Shown here in pieces: positions 10,201-17,325 of a stretch of 64,000 nt of DNA. The DNA is from Crocinitomicaceae bacterium (GTDB taxonomy: Bacteria > Bacteroidota > Bacteroidia > Flavobacteriales_D > Sanyastnellaceae): NCBI GenBank assembly GCA_002690915.1, contig NZGF01000037.1, positions 1 to 64,000 of the forward strand, written 5' to 3'. How positions within the stretch are numbered: position 1 is the first letter of the stretch; each line of letters begins with the position of its first letter. A program made the translations under genes and the position numbers. The notes beneath the pieces were generated by a model. The model did not search any database, was not told the DNA's origin, and saw only the letters and a program-made list of their open reading frames with translations.

Positions 10201-13200
10201 ACCGGCCACGAAGAACACCCAACGCACGCTTTCGCCGCTGATGGTTCGACCACCTCATTCGAGGTGACCTTAACAGCACACGACGATTTGGGTTGCTCAG
10301 ATGTTACCACACGAGAGGTGACTGTGCATCCCGCTGCAGCATTCAGCTTGAACCTAGCATCCGACACGGTATGCTCACCCTTGCAATTGACCCTACCTGA
10401 AATTTCAGGTGCAGAAAACTTGACGTGGAACTTTGGCGACGGCACCAACGCGGCTGGCCAAAGCCCAACACACACATGGGTAAACAATGGAGAAGACTTG
10501 ATGGAGGCGATCGTTTCCTTCGAAGCAGAAACCGCCAACGGTTGTCTGGGTTCTGGATCCGCGACGGTCTACATCAAGCCACAACCGCAAGCCGATTTTA
10601 CAGCCTCCATTGAAAGCGGCTGTGCTCCATTAAGCGTTGCGTTTAGCAACATGAGCACACAGGCCGATGAATTCGCTTGGGACTTCGGAAACGGCACTTC
10701 CGCCTTTACGCCGAACACCACCGCTGAATTTGACTCAGACGGAACAGAGACAACATACACTGTCACCTTGACGGCCAGCGATGACTTGGGCTGCGTCAGC
10801 GCAACAACGCGCGAGATTACAGCGTTTCCTGCTGCTGCATTTAGCTTGACATTACCCGCAGATAGCGTTTGCTCTCCATTGGAATTGACGATGCCCATCC
10901 TCGATGGTGCTCAAGCCATCACCTGGAATTTCGGTGACGGTGCCACTGCAATTGGACAGGGGCCTACACACACCTGGGAAAACGCCGGTGGTGAATTGAT
11001 GACGGCTACGGTATCGTTCTCTGCAGAAACCGAAAACGGTTGCGTGGGATCGGCAATGACTGAAGTCAATATCAAACCACAGCCCGAGGCTATTTTTTCC
11101 GCCGATGTCAACGTCGGCTGCGAGCCTCTTGTAAGCACGTTTACGAACGTGAGCACCAACGGGGACCTGCACATCTGGAATTTTAGCGACCCTCTGGCAC
11201 CCGGTTTGGTGGACAACAATACAAACGTCCAGCACACCTTTGCTGCAGAGGCTACCGATGCCACCTCGATCTATAATGTGACCTTGCTCGCGATCGACAA
11301 CTTAGGCTGCAGCGATGAGCGCACAATAGCCATTGAAGTGAATCCTGCACCGGTATTTGAATTGACGTTGGATGCCAATGAAGCGTGCTCGCCCTTGGCT
11401 TTGACTATGCCTGAAATGACCGGTGCCACGACGACATACTGGGACTTCGGTGACGGTTCATTCTCCAATGACGCAGCACCGTCCCACTTCTGGACAAACG
11501 ACACGGATGATTTGGTAAACCACACGGTTTCATTCCAAGGGTTCAACACCTTCGGGTGCGAGGGTACGGCCGTGGCCAGCGTTAGCGTTAAGCCGCAGCC
11601 GCAGGCAGCTTTCACCATAAACGAAGAAATCGGTTGCGCTCCATTCAGTATTGAAATATCAAATGAAAGCCAATCGGCTGATGCATACGAATGGAACTAC
11701 GGAAACGGTGACGCCTTGGAAATGGCTTCACAAGATGCCTACGCCTACACTTACGCAGGGACAGAAGAACCCGTGGATTACACGTTAACCTTGACTGCTA
11801 CGCATGCCTTAGGCTGTGCAGATACCGTTACCAATGCCGTAACCGTGCTGCCCGAAGTCAATATGACCTGGATTGGAGAGACCGTCGGATGTGCTCCGTT
11901 TGAAACGGCGTTTGAATACACAGGCACCGAGGTTCCGACGATTGAATGGACACTCGACGGCACAGCGGCAGCAACGGGCAGCTCTGCAATCTTTACAATG
12001 GAAGGTGCTGAAGGCACAACAACGGCACACACCGTTGATATCCAAGCCGTTTCCGAATACGGATGTGAAGGAAGTACCGCTTTTGAAGTCACCGTCAATC
12101 CCACCCCAGTTGTGGACTTGAGCGCCTCATCTGATGTAACGTGCTCTGGTGACGCTTGGGATGTCATGTACGACGTTCAATTTGCAGACGACGTAAGCCT
12201 CACAATTAACGGTATGGGACTGAATCTGGCATCTGATCTGCAGTTCAACTCTCAAAATCCTTCTTCGCAGGATGCCATCACCACCCTTGTATTGACGGCT
12301 TCAACTAATTTAGGCTGCGCCGCTGCCATGGCGATTGAACACACTGTTCACCCGCAGGTCACAGCGAACTTTGACCTCCCAACGAGTGCCTGCACTCCGA
12401 TGGAAGTAACCTTCAACAATACGTCAATTCAGGCAACAGCTTCAACAACCTGGAGCTTCGGAGATGGCGCCACGTCGGACGCCTTGAACCCAGCACACAC
12501 CTTTGAAGCAATGGGCACCGAAGATGCACAGTACGACGTAACCCTTGTAGCCGTTAATGCTGCTGGTTGCACTGATACCACAGTTCAAGTAATCGAGGTT
12601 TGGGGCCAACCTGAAGCCGCTTTGACGCTGGTGGAAGCCGAAGGCTGCTACCCCGTTGATGTCACATTTGAAAATGCAAGTGCCGGTCATGAGTCAACAG
12701 CGTGGGCATATGGCAACGGTGAGTACAGCGCGATAGGTGATTCCATCCATACGAAGACGTTCTTCAATCCAACCAATGAATTGGTGGTTTACACCACTGA
12801 AATCACGGTCAATAATGCACACGGTTGCAACTCAACCGATGCCGTTGAAGTTGAAGTTGGACCTTACTTGAATGCTCAATTTGACTTAGTTGCGCAAGGC
12901 TGCACACCCGTTGAAGCCAACATCATCAATCAATCGGAAGGTGCAGCTTCATTTATCTGGAACTTTAACGACGGATCCGCTCCATCAAACGAAACAAACC
13001 CCACCCACACCTTTGTAAATGCTACTGGTGAAGATGTAACGTATGAAGTTGAGCTCATTGCCATGAGTGCATATGGATGCACGGATACCATCGCCGTGGG
13101 TGTTGAAGTCTACGTCGCTCCCAATGCAGAATTCACGGTCAGCCCCGCCATTCAAACGTACCCGAATACCACGGTTGGCATCAATAACTTGAGTACCGCC

Positions 13201-14172
13201 TCTTCGAGTGCAATCCAGCACTGGAGCTTTGGTGACGGCGCTCAAATCGCTGCTGATCAACCCATTTTCCACACCTACGGCTCGTGGGGTTCGTATAACG
13301 TTACGCTATTGGTCGACAATGGATACTGTGCAGACGCGCACACTGAAGTAATCACCATTCTGTCACCAAATCCGGTGGCGAGCTTCACAGGCAGCGGCAG
13401 TGGTTGCGCGCCTTTGGCTGTGGATTTCGAAAACCACTCCAGCCACGGAGCGCAGTACATCTGGGATTTTGATGACGATGTCATGACCTCGGAAGATTCA
13501 CCCACCCACGTCTTCGCCCGTCCCGGTGTATACAACGTATCGTTGACCGTCATCGGCCACGAAGGCCAGGAAGAGCAGATCGTTCAGTACGGTGCCGTTG
13601 AAGTGTTCCCGTCGGCTTCTGCTGCCTTCGTGAACAGCCCAACAGAAGTCATCGTGCCGGACCAACCTGTCGACTTTGTCAACTTGTCTGAAATGGACGC
13701 AACGGAGTTCTTCTGGGACTTCGGAGATGGCCAGTTCAGCACAGAAAAGGATCCCATCCACTACTACACCGAGCCCGGTATCTACACCGTAAGCTTGACA
13801 GCAAACAATAGCTTTGACTGCCCAACTACATACACGTTGGAACACGCAGTTGAGGCGACAGTCGGAGGGTTCATGGAATTCCCAACGGCGTTCACTCCCA
13901 ACACCGGAGGTTCGAACGGCGGCTACTATGACCCCAACGCTTTGGACAACGACATATTCCACCCCCATCACATGGGTATCGTAGACTACGAGTTGGTCAT
14001 CTTCAACAAGTGGGGAGAATTGATCTTCCGCTCTACTGACCCTTACGTCGGCTGGGACGGCTACTTCCAAGGCAACATTGTTCGACAGGATGTGTATGCA
14101 TGGAAAGCATCCGCAACCTTCAGCAGTGGATACCGTACCACCCAAGCAGGGGATGTAACCCTCATCAAATAA
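7243..14172 (+). CDS. Giant PKD-repeat adhesin with type B T9SS/gliding C-terminal domain
   Basis: 2309 residues. A signal peptide (IISIALFLGALAPNSIFAQ) is followed by about 25 PKD-like modules, recognised by repeated WNFGDG, WDFGDG and C-x-PL motifs. The last ~95 residues (FMEFPTAFTPN, then YELVIFNKWGELIF, then WDGYFQG, then VYAWKA) form the gliding motility-associated, type B sorting domain. The protein is therefore expected to leave through the T9SS and sit on the surface, perhaps as a SprB-like adhesin. The PorP/SprF-family gene 6 nt downstream fits the known cargo-SprF pairing. Modules 3-14 form a regular two-domain array, listed separately. The ligand is unknown. Confidence 0.9.
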   Translation: MIRLNIISIALFLGALAPNSIFAQCQEIIDNEGIATSNPTWYNCSATAAPLSIETSTSWADLVIDWGDGSATEAIGPFNPGDAPALHMYTGNASSYTVTLAEADGSCTIEGHYFASAPVSDFWSSEVSVCEGNSVQFHQEATGVEYAWNFGVNPNYMNTSTGHVSFTFSNPGDYTVQSAIQFPGTNGLCADTSSIEITVLPRPEVSMNLSTTQGCGAVTVSGDVSATDSYLYVWSFMPEPAFQVGMQLDPITFTSSGNHPIAVAVTGINGCQSSAQQFVTVHPEPAADFTFEGACFGETTSFSDESTSDFGTNITGWYWQFGDGSVSYESNPTHDYSFTGDYNVSLTVTTPECSASTSQFVGINPNPTVEAQADILSGCSPLEVAFNADASLASTFAWEIDGNGLNGETTNATLETAIGESSGHTATVTVTSAVGCTATDSITVDAFPRAIAQMDVAANAGCAPYAPSIANLSEGAIAYEWYANGTFVTSSNAWDGTLQNINNAIESQTIDLVAHSVEACNDTTSVTVEVYPEADFTYALPNDTACSPLELTMPFMNGVNSFTWNFGGGNTTTEQAPSIVLENTNGGLMGTSITFTGISVFGCVDSHTETVYVRPQPIAEFSSDAIEGCEPLAANFENVSSDADSYVWNFGNGITDDGPTASQAFYTDGTIQNYDITLTAYDDLGCTDTDTLTVIVYPAADFTLDLVVDTACSPLEMTLPVVEGAQNIAWDFGDGSNSDQATPNHAWENTSGGLDNYIISVTGETEHGCTGLAVDLITLKPQPTAGFNADTFSGCEPLASAFTSTSTEDTALNWDFGDGTIATGTDVSHTFSGIDTNTAYEVTLTATHPLGCADVATATVDVFAAAEYTLNLGSDSVCSPLELTMPVLEGAENFMWNFGDGTTSNDATPSHTWFNASMGLMTATVTLEAETADGCPGTSETTVNIKPQPIANFMVANDEGCDPLVSQFNNYSILADSYDWNFGDGTTGHEEHPTHAFAADGSTTSFEVTLTAHDDLGCSDVTTREVTVHPAAAFSLNLASDTVCSPLQLTLPEISGAENLTWNFGDGTNAAGQSPTHTWVNNGEDLMEAIVSFEAETANGCLGSGSATVYIKPQPQADFTASIESGCAPLSVAFSNMSTQADEFAWDFGNGTSAFTPNTTAEFDSDGTETTYTVTLTASDDLGCVSATTREITAFPAAAFSLTLPADSVCSPLELTMPILDGAQAITWNFGDGATAIGQGPTHTWENAGGELMTATVSFSAETENGCVGSAMTEVNIKPQPEAIFSADVNVGCEPLVSTFTNVSTNGDLHIWNFSDPLAPGLVDNNTNVQHTFAAEATDATSIYNVTLLAIDNLGCSDERTIAIEVNPAPVFELTLDANEACSPLALTMPEMTGATTTYWDFGDGSFSNDAAPSHFWTNDTDDLVNHTVSFQGFNTFGCEGTAVASVSVKPQPQAAFTINEEIGCAPFSIEISNESQSADAYEWNYGNGDALEMASQDAYAYTYAGTEEPVDYTLTLTATHALGCADTVTNAVTVLPEVNMTWIGETVGCAPFETAFEYTGTEVPTIEWTLDGTAAATGSSAIFTMEGAEGTTTAHTVDIQAVSEYGCEGSTAFEVTVNPTPVVDLSASSDVTCSGDAWDVMYDVQFADDVSLTINGMGLNLASDLQFNSQNPSSQDAITTLVLTASTNLGCAAAMAIEHTVHPQVTANFDLPTSACTPMEVTFNNTSIQATASTTWSFGDGATSDALNPAHTFEAMGTEDAQYDVTLVAVNAAGCTDTTVQVIEVWGQPEAALTLVEAEGCYPVDVTFENASAGHESTAWAYGNGEYSAIGDSIHTKTFFNPTNELVVYTTEITVNNAHGCNSTDAVEVEVGPYLNAQFDLVAQGCTPVEANIINQSEGAASFIWNFNDGSAPSNETNPTHTFVNATGEDVTYEVELIAMSAYGCTDTIAVGVEVYVAPNAEFTVSPAIQTYPNTTVGINNLSTASSSAIQHWSFGDGAQIAADQPIFHTYGSWGSYNVTLLVDNGYCADAHTEVITILSPNPVASFTGSGSGCAPLAVDFENHSSHGAQYIWDFDDDVMTSEDSPTHVFARPGVYNVSLTVIGHEGQEEQIVQYGAVEVFPSASAAFVNSPTEVIVPDQPVDFVNLSEMDATEFFWDFGDGQFSTEKDPIHYYTEPGIYTVSLTANNSFDCPTTYTLEHAVEATVGGFMEFPTAFTPNTGGSNGGYYDPNALDNDIFHPHHMGIVDYELVIFNKWGELIFRSTDPYVGWDGYFQGNIVRQDVYAWKASATFSSGYRTTQAGDVTLIK
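8842..11857 (+). repeat. Six tandem ~500-bp two-domain (A-B) PKD supra-repeats
   Basis: Within the adhesin gene, starts recur at about 8842, 9340, 9837, 10335, 10834 and 11348. Each unit holds an A module (ACSPLELTMP, WNFGDG, an ETANGC-like end, IKPQP) followed by a B module (GCEPL or GCAPL, WNFGDG, LTAxDDLGC). Spacing stays near 498 bp for four steps, then about 505-515. Copies have diverged, so this is an old coding duplication. Confidence 0.8.
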
Positions 14173-14178
14173 ACCGAA

Positions 14179-15207
14179 ATGAAGCACTTGAAAATCTCCT
14201 CAGCTATGAAAGCGATTTGCACACTTATCATCGCATTGGGCTTGTCTTTCGGGCAAGCGTGGAGCCAGGACCTGCGTTACACGCAGTACAATGCGATTCC
14301 TACTAGCATCAATCCTGCCTTTGCCGGTTCCCTCGATGAGGCGCGACTTGCAACGGTGTACCGAAACCAGTGGGCAGCAATGCCCGGTGCGTACGTCGGC
14401 TGGCACGTTGCAGCCGATTGGTACAACCGCAACCTGAACAGCGGATTCGGAATCCTAATGAGCCAAGAAGAAGCGGGTGCAGGTGGATTAAATACCACCC
14501 GGATTGCTGGACAGTATGCCTATGAAATTCCACTTGGCAACGGCTGGCGCTTACGCCCAGCTCTGCAAGCCGCTTGGGCCAACCGCTCGATTGACATGAC
14601 GCAATTGACTTTTGGTGACCAACTCATCCGCGGTCCCCAAGTGAGCACCATCGAGGACCGCCCGAGCGTCTCCCGTCACTATTTTGACTTTGCCACGGGC
14701 TTCTTGCTCACCGGAAGGTACACGTGGCTTGGCTGTTCATTTGATCACTTGAACAATCCGAACGAGAGCTTGAACCCTACGTACATTGATCCGATGGACA
14801 TTAAAACTTCCGTTCACGGCGGATGGCGCATGCCCATTGTTGACTTCATTCGCAACAAGCACCACGGCGACCTCATTGTGGCCTTCAATTACATGGCACA
14901 GGGGGGATTTGACCAACTCGACTTGGGCATCTACTACGACACCAAGCCTTTAAGCTTCGGATTGTGGTACCAAGGATTGCCTTTTGGCCACACCATCGAA
15001 GGCGGTACGGACATTGACGCCGTGAGCGCGATTGTCGGGTACGGCCAAGACAACTGGAAGGTGGGGTACAGCTACGATATCACCTTAAGCACCTTAGGCT
15101 TGTCCACCACGGGCGGAAGCCACGAATTGGTTCTCTCATACACTTGGCAGACAAAGCAACGGAAGCGACCCCAGTCGCCTCGTTACTTGCCGTGCCCAAT
15201 ATTCTGA
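14179..15207 (+). CDS. PorP/SprF-family type IX secretion membrane protein
   Basis: 342 residues. A signal peptide (TLIIALGLSFGQAWSQ) is followed by the family start DLRYTQYNAIPTSINPAFAG and barrel-like alternating strands. PorP/SprF proteins are outer-membrane factors; SprF is needed for secretion of the SprB adhesin in gliding flavobacteria, and PorP is a core T9SS-associated protein. The gene begins 6 nt after the stop of the PKD adhesin, so it is probably co-transcribed and serves that cargo. Translation may start at 14179 or at the ATG at 14206, which gives a more compact signal peptide. Confidence 0.9.
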   Translation: MKHLKISSAMKAICTLIIALGLSFGQAWSQDLRYTQYNAIPTSINPAFAGSLDEARLATVYRNQWAAMPGAYVGWHVAADWYNRNLNSGFGILMSQEEAGAGGLNTTRIAGQYAYEIPLGNGWRLRPALQAAWANRSIDMTQLTFGDQLIRGPQVSTIEDRPSVSRHYFDFATGFLLTGRYTWLGCSFDHLNNPNESLNPTYIDPMDIKTSVHGGWRMPIVDFIRNKHHGDLIVAFNYMAQGGFDQLDLGIYYDTKPLSFGLWYQGLPFGHTIEGGTDIDAVSAIVGYGQDNWKVGYSYDITLSTLGLSTTGGSHELVLSYTWQTKQRKRPQSPRYLPCPIF

Positions 15208-15264
15208 TAGTTAAGCGGATCAGAATAGCAAATGCCCACCCAACTCCTACCCAGGGGTTGGGTG
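15201..15264. terminator. Two hairpins between convergent porP/sprF-like and murB genes
   Basis: ATTCTGAT (15201-15208) pairs with ATCAGAAT (15219-15226) and includes the stop codon of the plus-strand gene. CACCCAAC (15237-15244) pairs with GTTGGGTG (15257-15264). Neither has a strong T-tract, so factor-independent termination is uncertain, but the convergent position fits a bidirectional end. Confidence 0.45.
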
Positions 15265-15271
15265 CGTGCGT

Positions 15272-16579
15272 TTACAACCCAATCTGATTGACCTCCGGTT
15301 CCAGCCGTACGCCATATTTACCCTCGACATCTTCCATGATGTCAAGCGCGAGCGCCCAAATCTCAGCCCCGGTTGCTCCGCCGTAATTCACGAGAACTAG
15401 AGCCTGTCCATCGTGCACCCCACAAGTCCCTCGGCGGTGTCCTTTCCAGCCGGCACGATCAATAAGCCAACCTGCTGCAAGTTTAACCCTTCCCTCCGGT
15501 GCTGGATAATGCGCCACTTCAGGATGATTGCGTTGGATCCGTTCAAAGGCATCTCTTGAGACTACGGGGTTCTTAAAGAAACTCCCAGCGTTGCCAATTT
15601 CACTCGGGTCAGGTAGCTTCGATTGGCGGATCGTTATGACAGCTTCGGCTACCTGCCTGTGGGTCGTGTCGTGGTCCCCACCGCGGGATTGTAGTTCTGA
15701 TTGAATCGCACCATACTGGGTGTTCAACGGTGCCGTTCGCTCCAAACTAAATGCAACCCGCACAATGACCCACTTGTCTTTCTCCGCTTGCTTGAACACA
15801 CTATCGCGGTAGCCAAATGCACAGCGTTTGGAATCGAAACGCTCCAACGCACCCGTATCCCGGTGAATGGCTTCCAACCACGCGAATCGGTCCTTGACCT
15901 CGACGCCGTAGGCCCCAATGTTTTGCATGGGCGAAGCACCGACCGAACCCGGAATCAATGCGAGGTTTTCCAGGCCGTTCCAACCGGCATCTAAGGCATG
16001 CATAACCCACCCGTGCCAAGACTCGCCTGCACCAACCACCACCTCCACGGCATCGCCGTCGTCCGCAATTTTCTGCACGCCACGGATGTTCATGTGGAGC
16101 ATCCGCCCTGCCCAATCTTGGTGCATCAGAAGGTTGGAACCTCCACCGAGCACCATCAGAGGTAACTCCACTCGGTCCTGTAGCGCCCACCGAACGTCGG
16201 CATCGCTGGCCATTTCAGCCAAGCACTGCGCATGCGCAGCCGCTCCAAACGTAGTCAACGGACCCACAGGAGCCTCCTCTCGCCAAGAGGAAGGCGTCGG
16301 TGGCCAAGGCGTCCGGCCCGGTGCAGGATCCGCCGATGTCACCGACCGTTCGCTACGCAGTTGCTCCCACGCGTCCGCAGTTAAGATGCGGACGGGGTCC
16401 TCGCCTTGGAGCAGTTCGGTGACCCACTGGTAACGCGGATAGTCGGATGCAAAATGCTGGTGCATCACCCAATTGCTCTTCCCCATGGGCTGCCACTCCG
16501 TGACGTGCTTCGGGCCCTCTATTACATAGAGGTTCTGGGCGCCTTCCAGCTTCCGAAATTGGGGGAAATCCATGCTCAT
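15272..16579 (-). CDS. murB: UDP-N-acetylmuramate dehydrogenase MurB with N-terminal extra domain
   Basis: 435 residues, against about 340 for MurB of this type. MurB starts at about residue 104 (VGPLTTFGAAAHAQ) and carries the FAD-binding LGGGSNLL, PGSVGASPMQNIGAYG, the NAGSFFKNP serine and the C-terminal LEPEVNQIG glutamate. It reduces UDP-GlcNAc-enolpyruvate to UDP-MurNAc in the cytoplasm. Residues 1-80 (FRKLEGAQNLYVIEG, then MHQHFASDYPRYQW) look like a small stand-alone Bacteroidota domain joined by a Pro-rich linker. No ATG lies between the linker and the MurB core, so a fusion is likely; a GTG near residue 80 is a possible internal start. Confidence 0.9.
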   Translation of the reverse strand: MSMDFPQFRKLEGAQNLYVIEGPKHVTEWQPMGKSNWVMHQHFASDYPRYQWVTELLQGEDPVRILTADAWEQLRSERSVTSADPAPGRTPWPPTPSSWREEAPVGPLTTFGAAAHAQCLAEMASDADVRWALQDRVELPLMVLGGGSNLLMHQDWAGRMLHMNIRGVQKIADDGDAVEVVVGAGESWHGWVMHALDAGWNGLENLALIPGSVGASPMQNIGAYGVEVKDRFAWLEAIHRDTGALERFDSKRCAFGYRDSVFKQAEKDKWVIVRVAFSLERTAPLNTQYGAIQSELQSRGGDHDTTHRQVAEAVITIRQSKLPDPSEIGNAGSFFKNPVVSRDAFERIQRNHPEVAHYPAPEGRVKLAAGWLIDRAGWKGHRRGTCGVHDGQALVLVNYGGATGAEIWALALDIMEDVEGKYGVRLEPEVNQIGL

Positions 16580-16633
16580 TTTTCACCTGCAATTTCGGAG
16601 GACGTGCGAAACAAAGCGGCCCCTGGTGCGTTG

Positions 16634-16641
16634 TATTTTTG
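16634..16641 (+). promoter_or_regulatory. -7 promoter element TATTTTTG upstream of the TPR gene
   Basis: Matches TAnnTTTG and lies 23 nt before the ATG at 16665, in the 85-bp divergent gap with murB. Confidence 0.4.
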
Positions 16642-16664
16642 AACAGCCTTAATTGCACTGTACC

Positions 16665-17312
16665 ATGCCCGATTCCAGCCGCACCCCCGCATCCCCGAAA
16701 GGCCACTTGCTCGTCCACCAGGCGCGGGCCTCTGCGGAGGCGAGCCAGTGGCAAAGTGCCTTAGTCGCTTTTGATGAAGCAGAGCACACCAACCCCGATT
16801 GGGGACACGATCCGGACTTTTTAAACGACCGGGCCGTGGCACTGTTCCACAACGACCGCGCACACGAGAGCATGGTGCTCCTTGACAAGGCCATAAACCT
16901 GCAGCCCCATTACGGTTACAGGTATGCCGCTCGCGGGTGGATGAAGCAGGCCTTGCGGGACATCAACGGGGCGATTTCAGACTACGAAAAAGCCGTGGAA
17001 CTGGATCCGGAAGATGCCATCACCTTGAACAACCTGGGATTGCTGGAGGAACAACTTTTTCGCATGCAATCGGCCAAAGAACGATTCGCCGCGGCCGATG
17101 CCATGGACCGGATCTTGGACGAATCGTCCATCCCCAAGGAATCTCACCCTGCACTAGGCAGCACATCACCGTCGGCTCCCTCGGCGCAACCGACCCCGCT
17201 CTCCCTAGGAACAAATAACCCGTGGGCTGAAGTCGCGCGGGCCTTGTTTACGCAAGACGGGCGAAAAGAATTCCTTGACTTCATCCGCAATGGGTTTAAA
17301 TTGAAGGGCTGA
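16665..17312 (+). CDS. Tetratricopeptide repeat protein
   Basis: 215 residues from the ATG (PDSSRTPASPKG). About three TPR motifs follow, for example WQSALVAFDEAEHTNPD, SMVLLDKAINLQPHYGYRY and AISDYEKAVELDPEDAITLNNLG. After residue ~150 comes a Ser/Pro-rich linker, then a short C-terminal helix (WAEVARALFTQDGRKEFLDF). There is no signal peptide, so it is likely a cytoplasmic scaffold. It sits 13 nt upstream of the addB-like gene and is probably co-transcribed with it. A start four codons upstream (TTG) is possible but less likely. The partner protein is unknown. Confidence 0.75.
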   Translation: MPDSSRTPASPKGHLLVHQARASAEASQWQSALVAFDEAEHTNPDWGHDPDFLNDRAVALFHNDRAHESMVLLDKAINLQPHYGYRYAARGWMKQALRDINGAISDYEKAVELDPEDAITLNNLGLLEEQLFRMQSAKERFAAADAMDRILDESSIPKESHPALGSTSPSAPSAQPTPLSLGTNNPWAEVARALFTQDGRKEFLDFIRNGFKLKG

Positions 17313-17325
17313 AACGCAACGCTGT

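Noticed and set aside
8842-11857. CRISPR-like or non-coding repeats
   Set aside because: The period is near 500 bp, copies are diverged and the frame is open throughout, so they are coding domain repeats.
13498-14187. Minus-strand open frame of 229 codons under the adhesin 3' end
   Set aside because: It mirrors the conserved PKD and sorting-domain frame and has no recognisable protein features.
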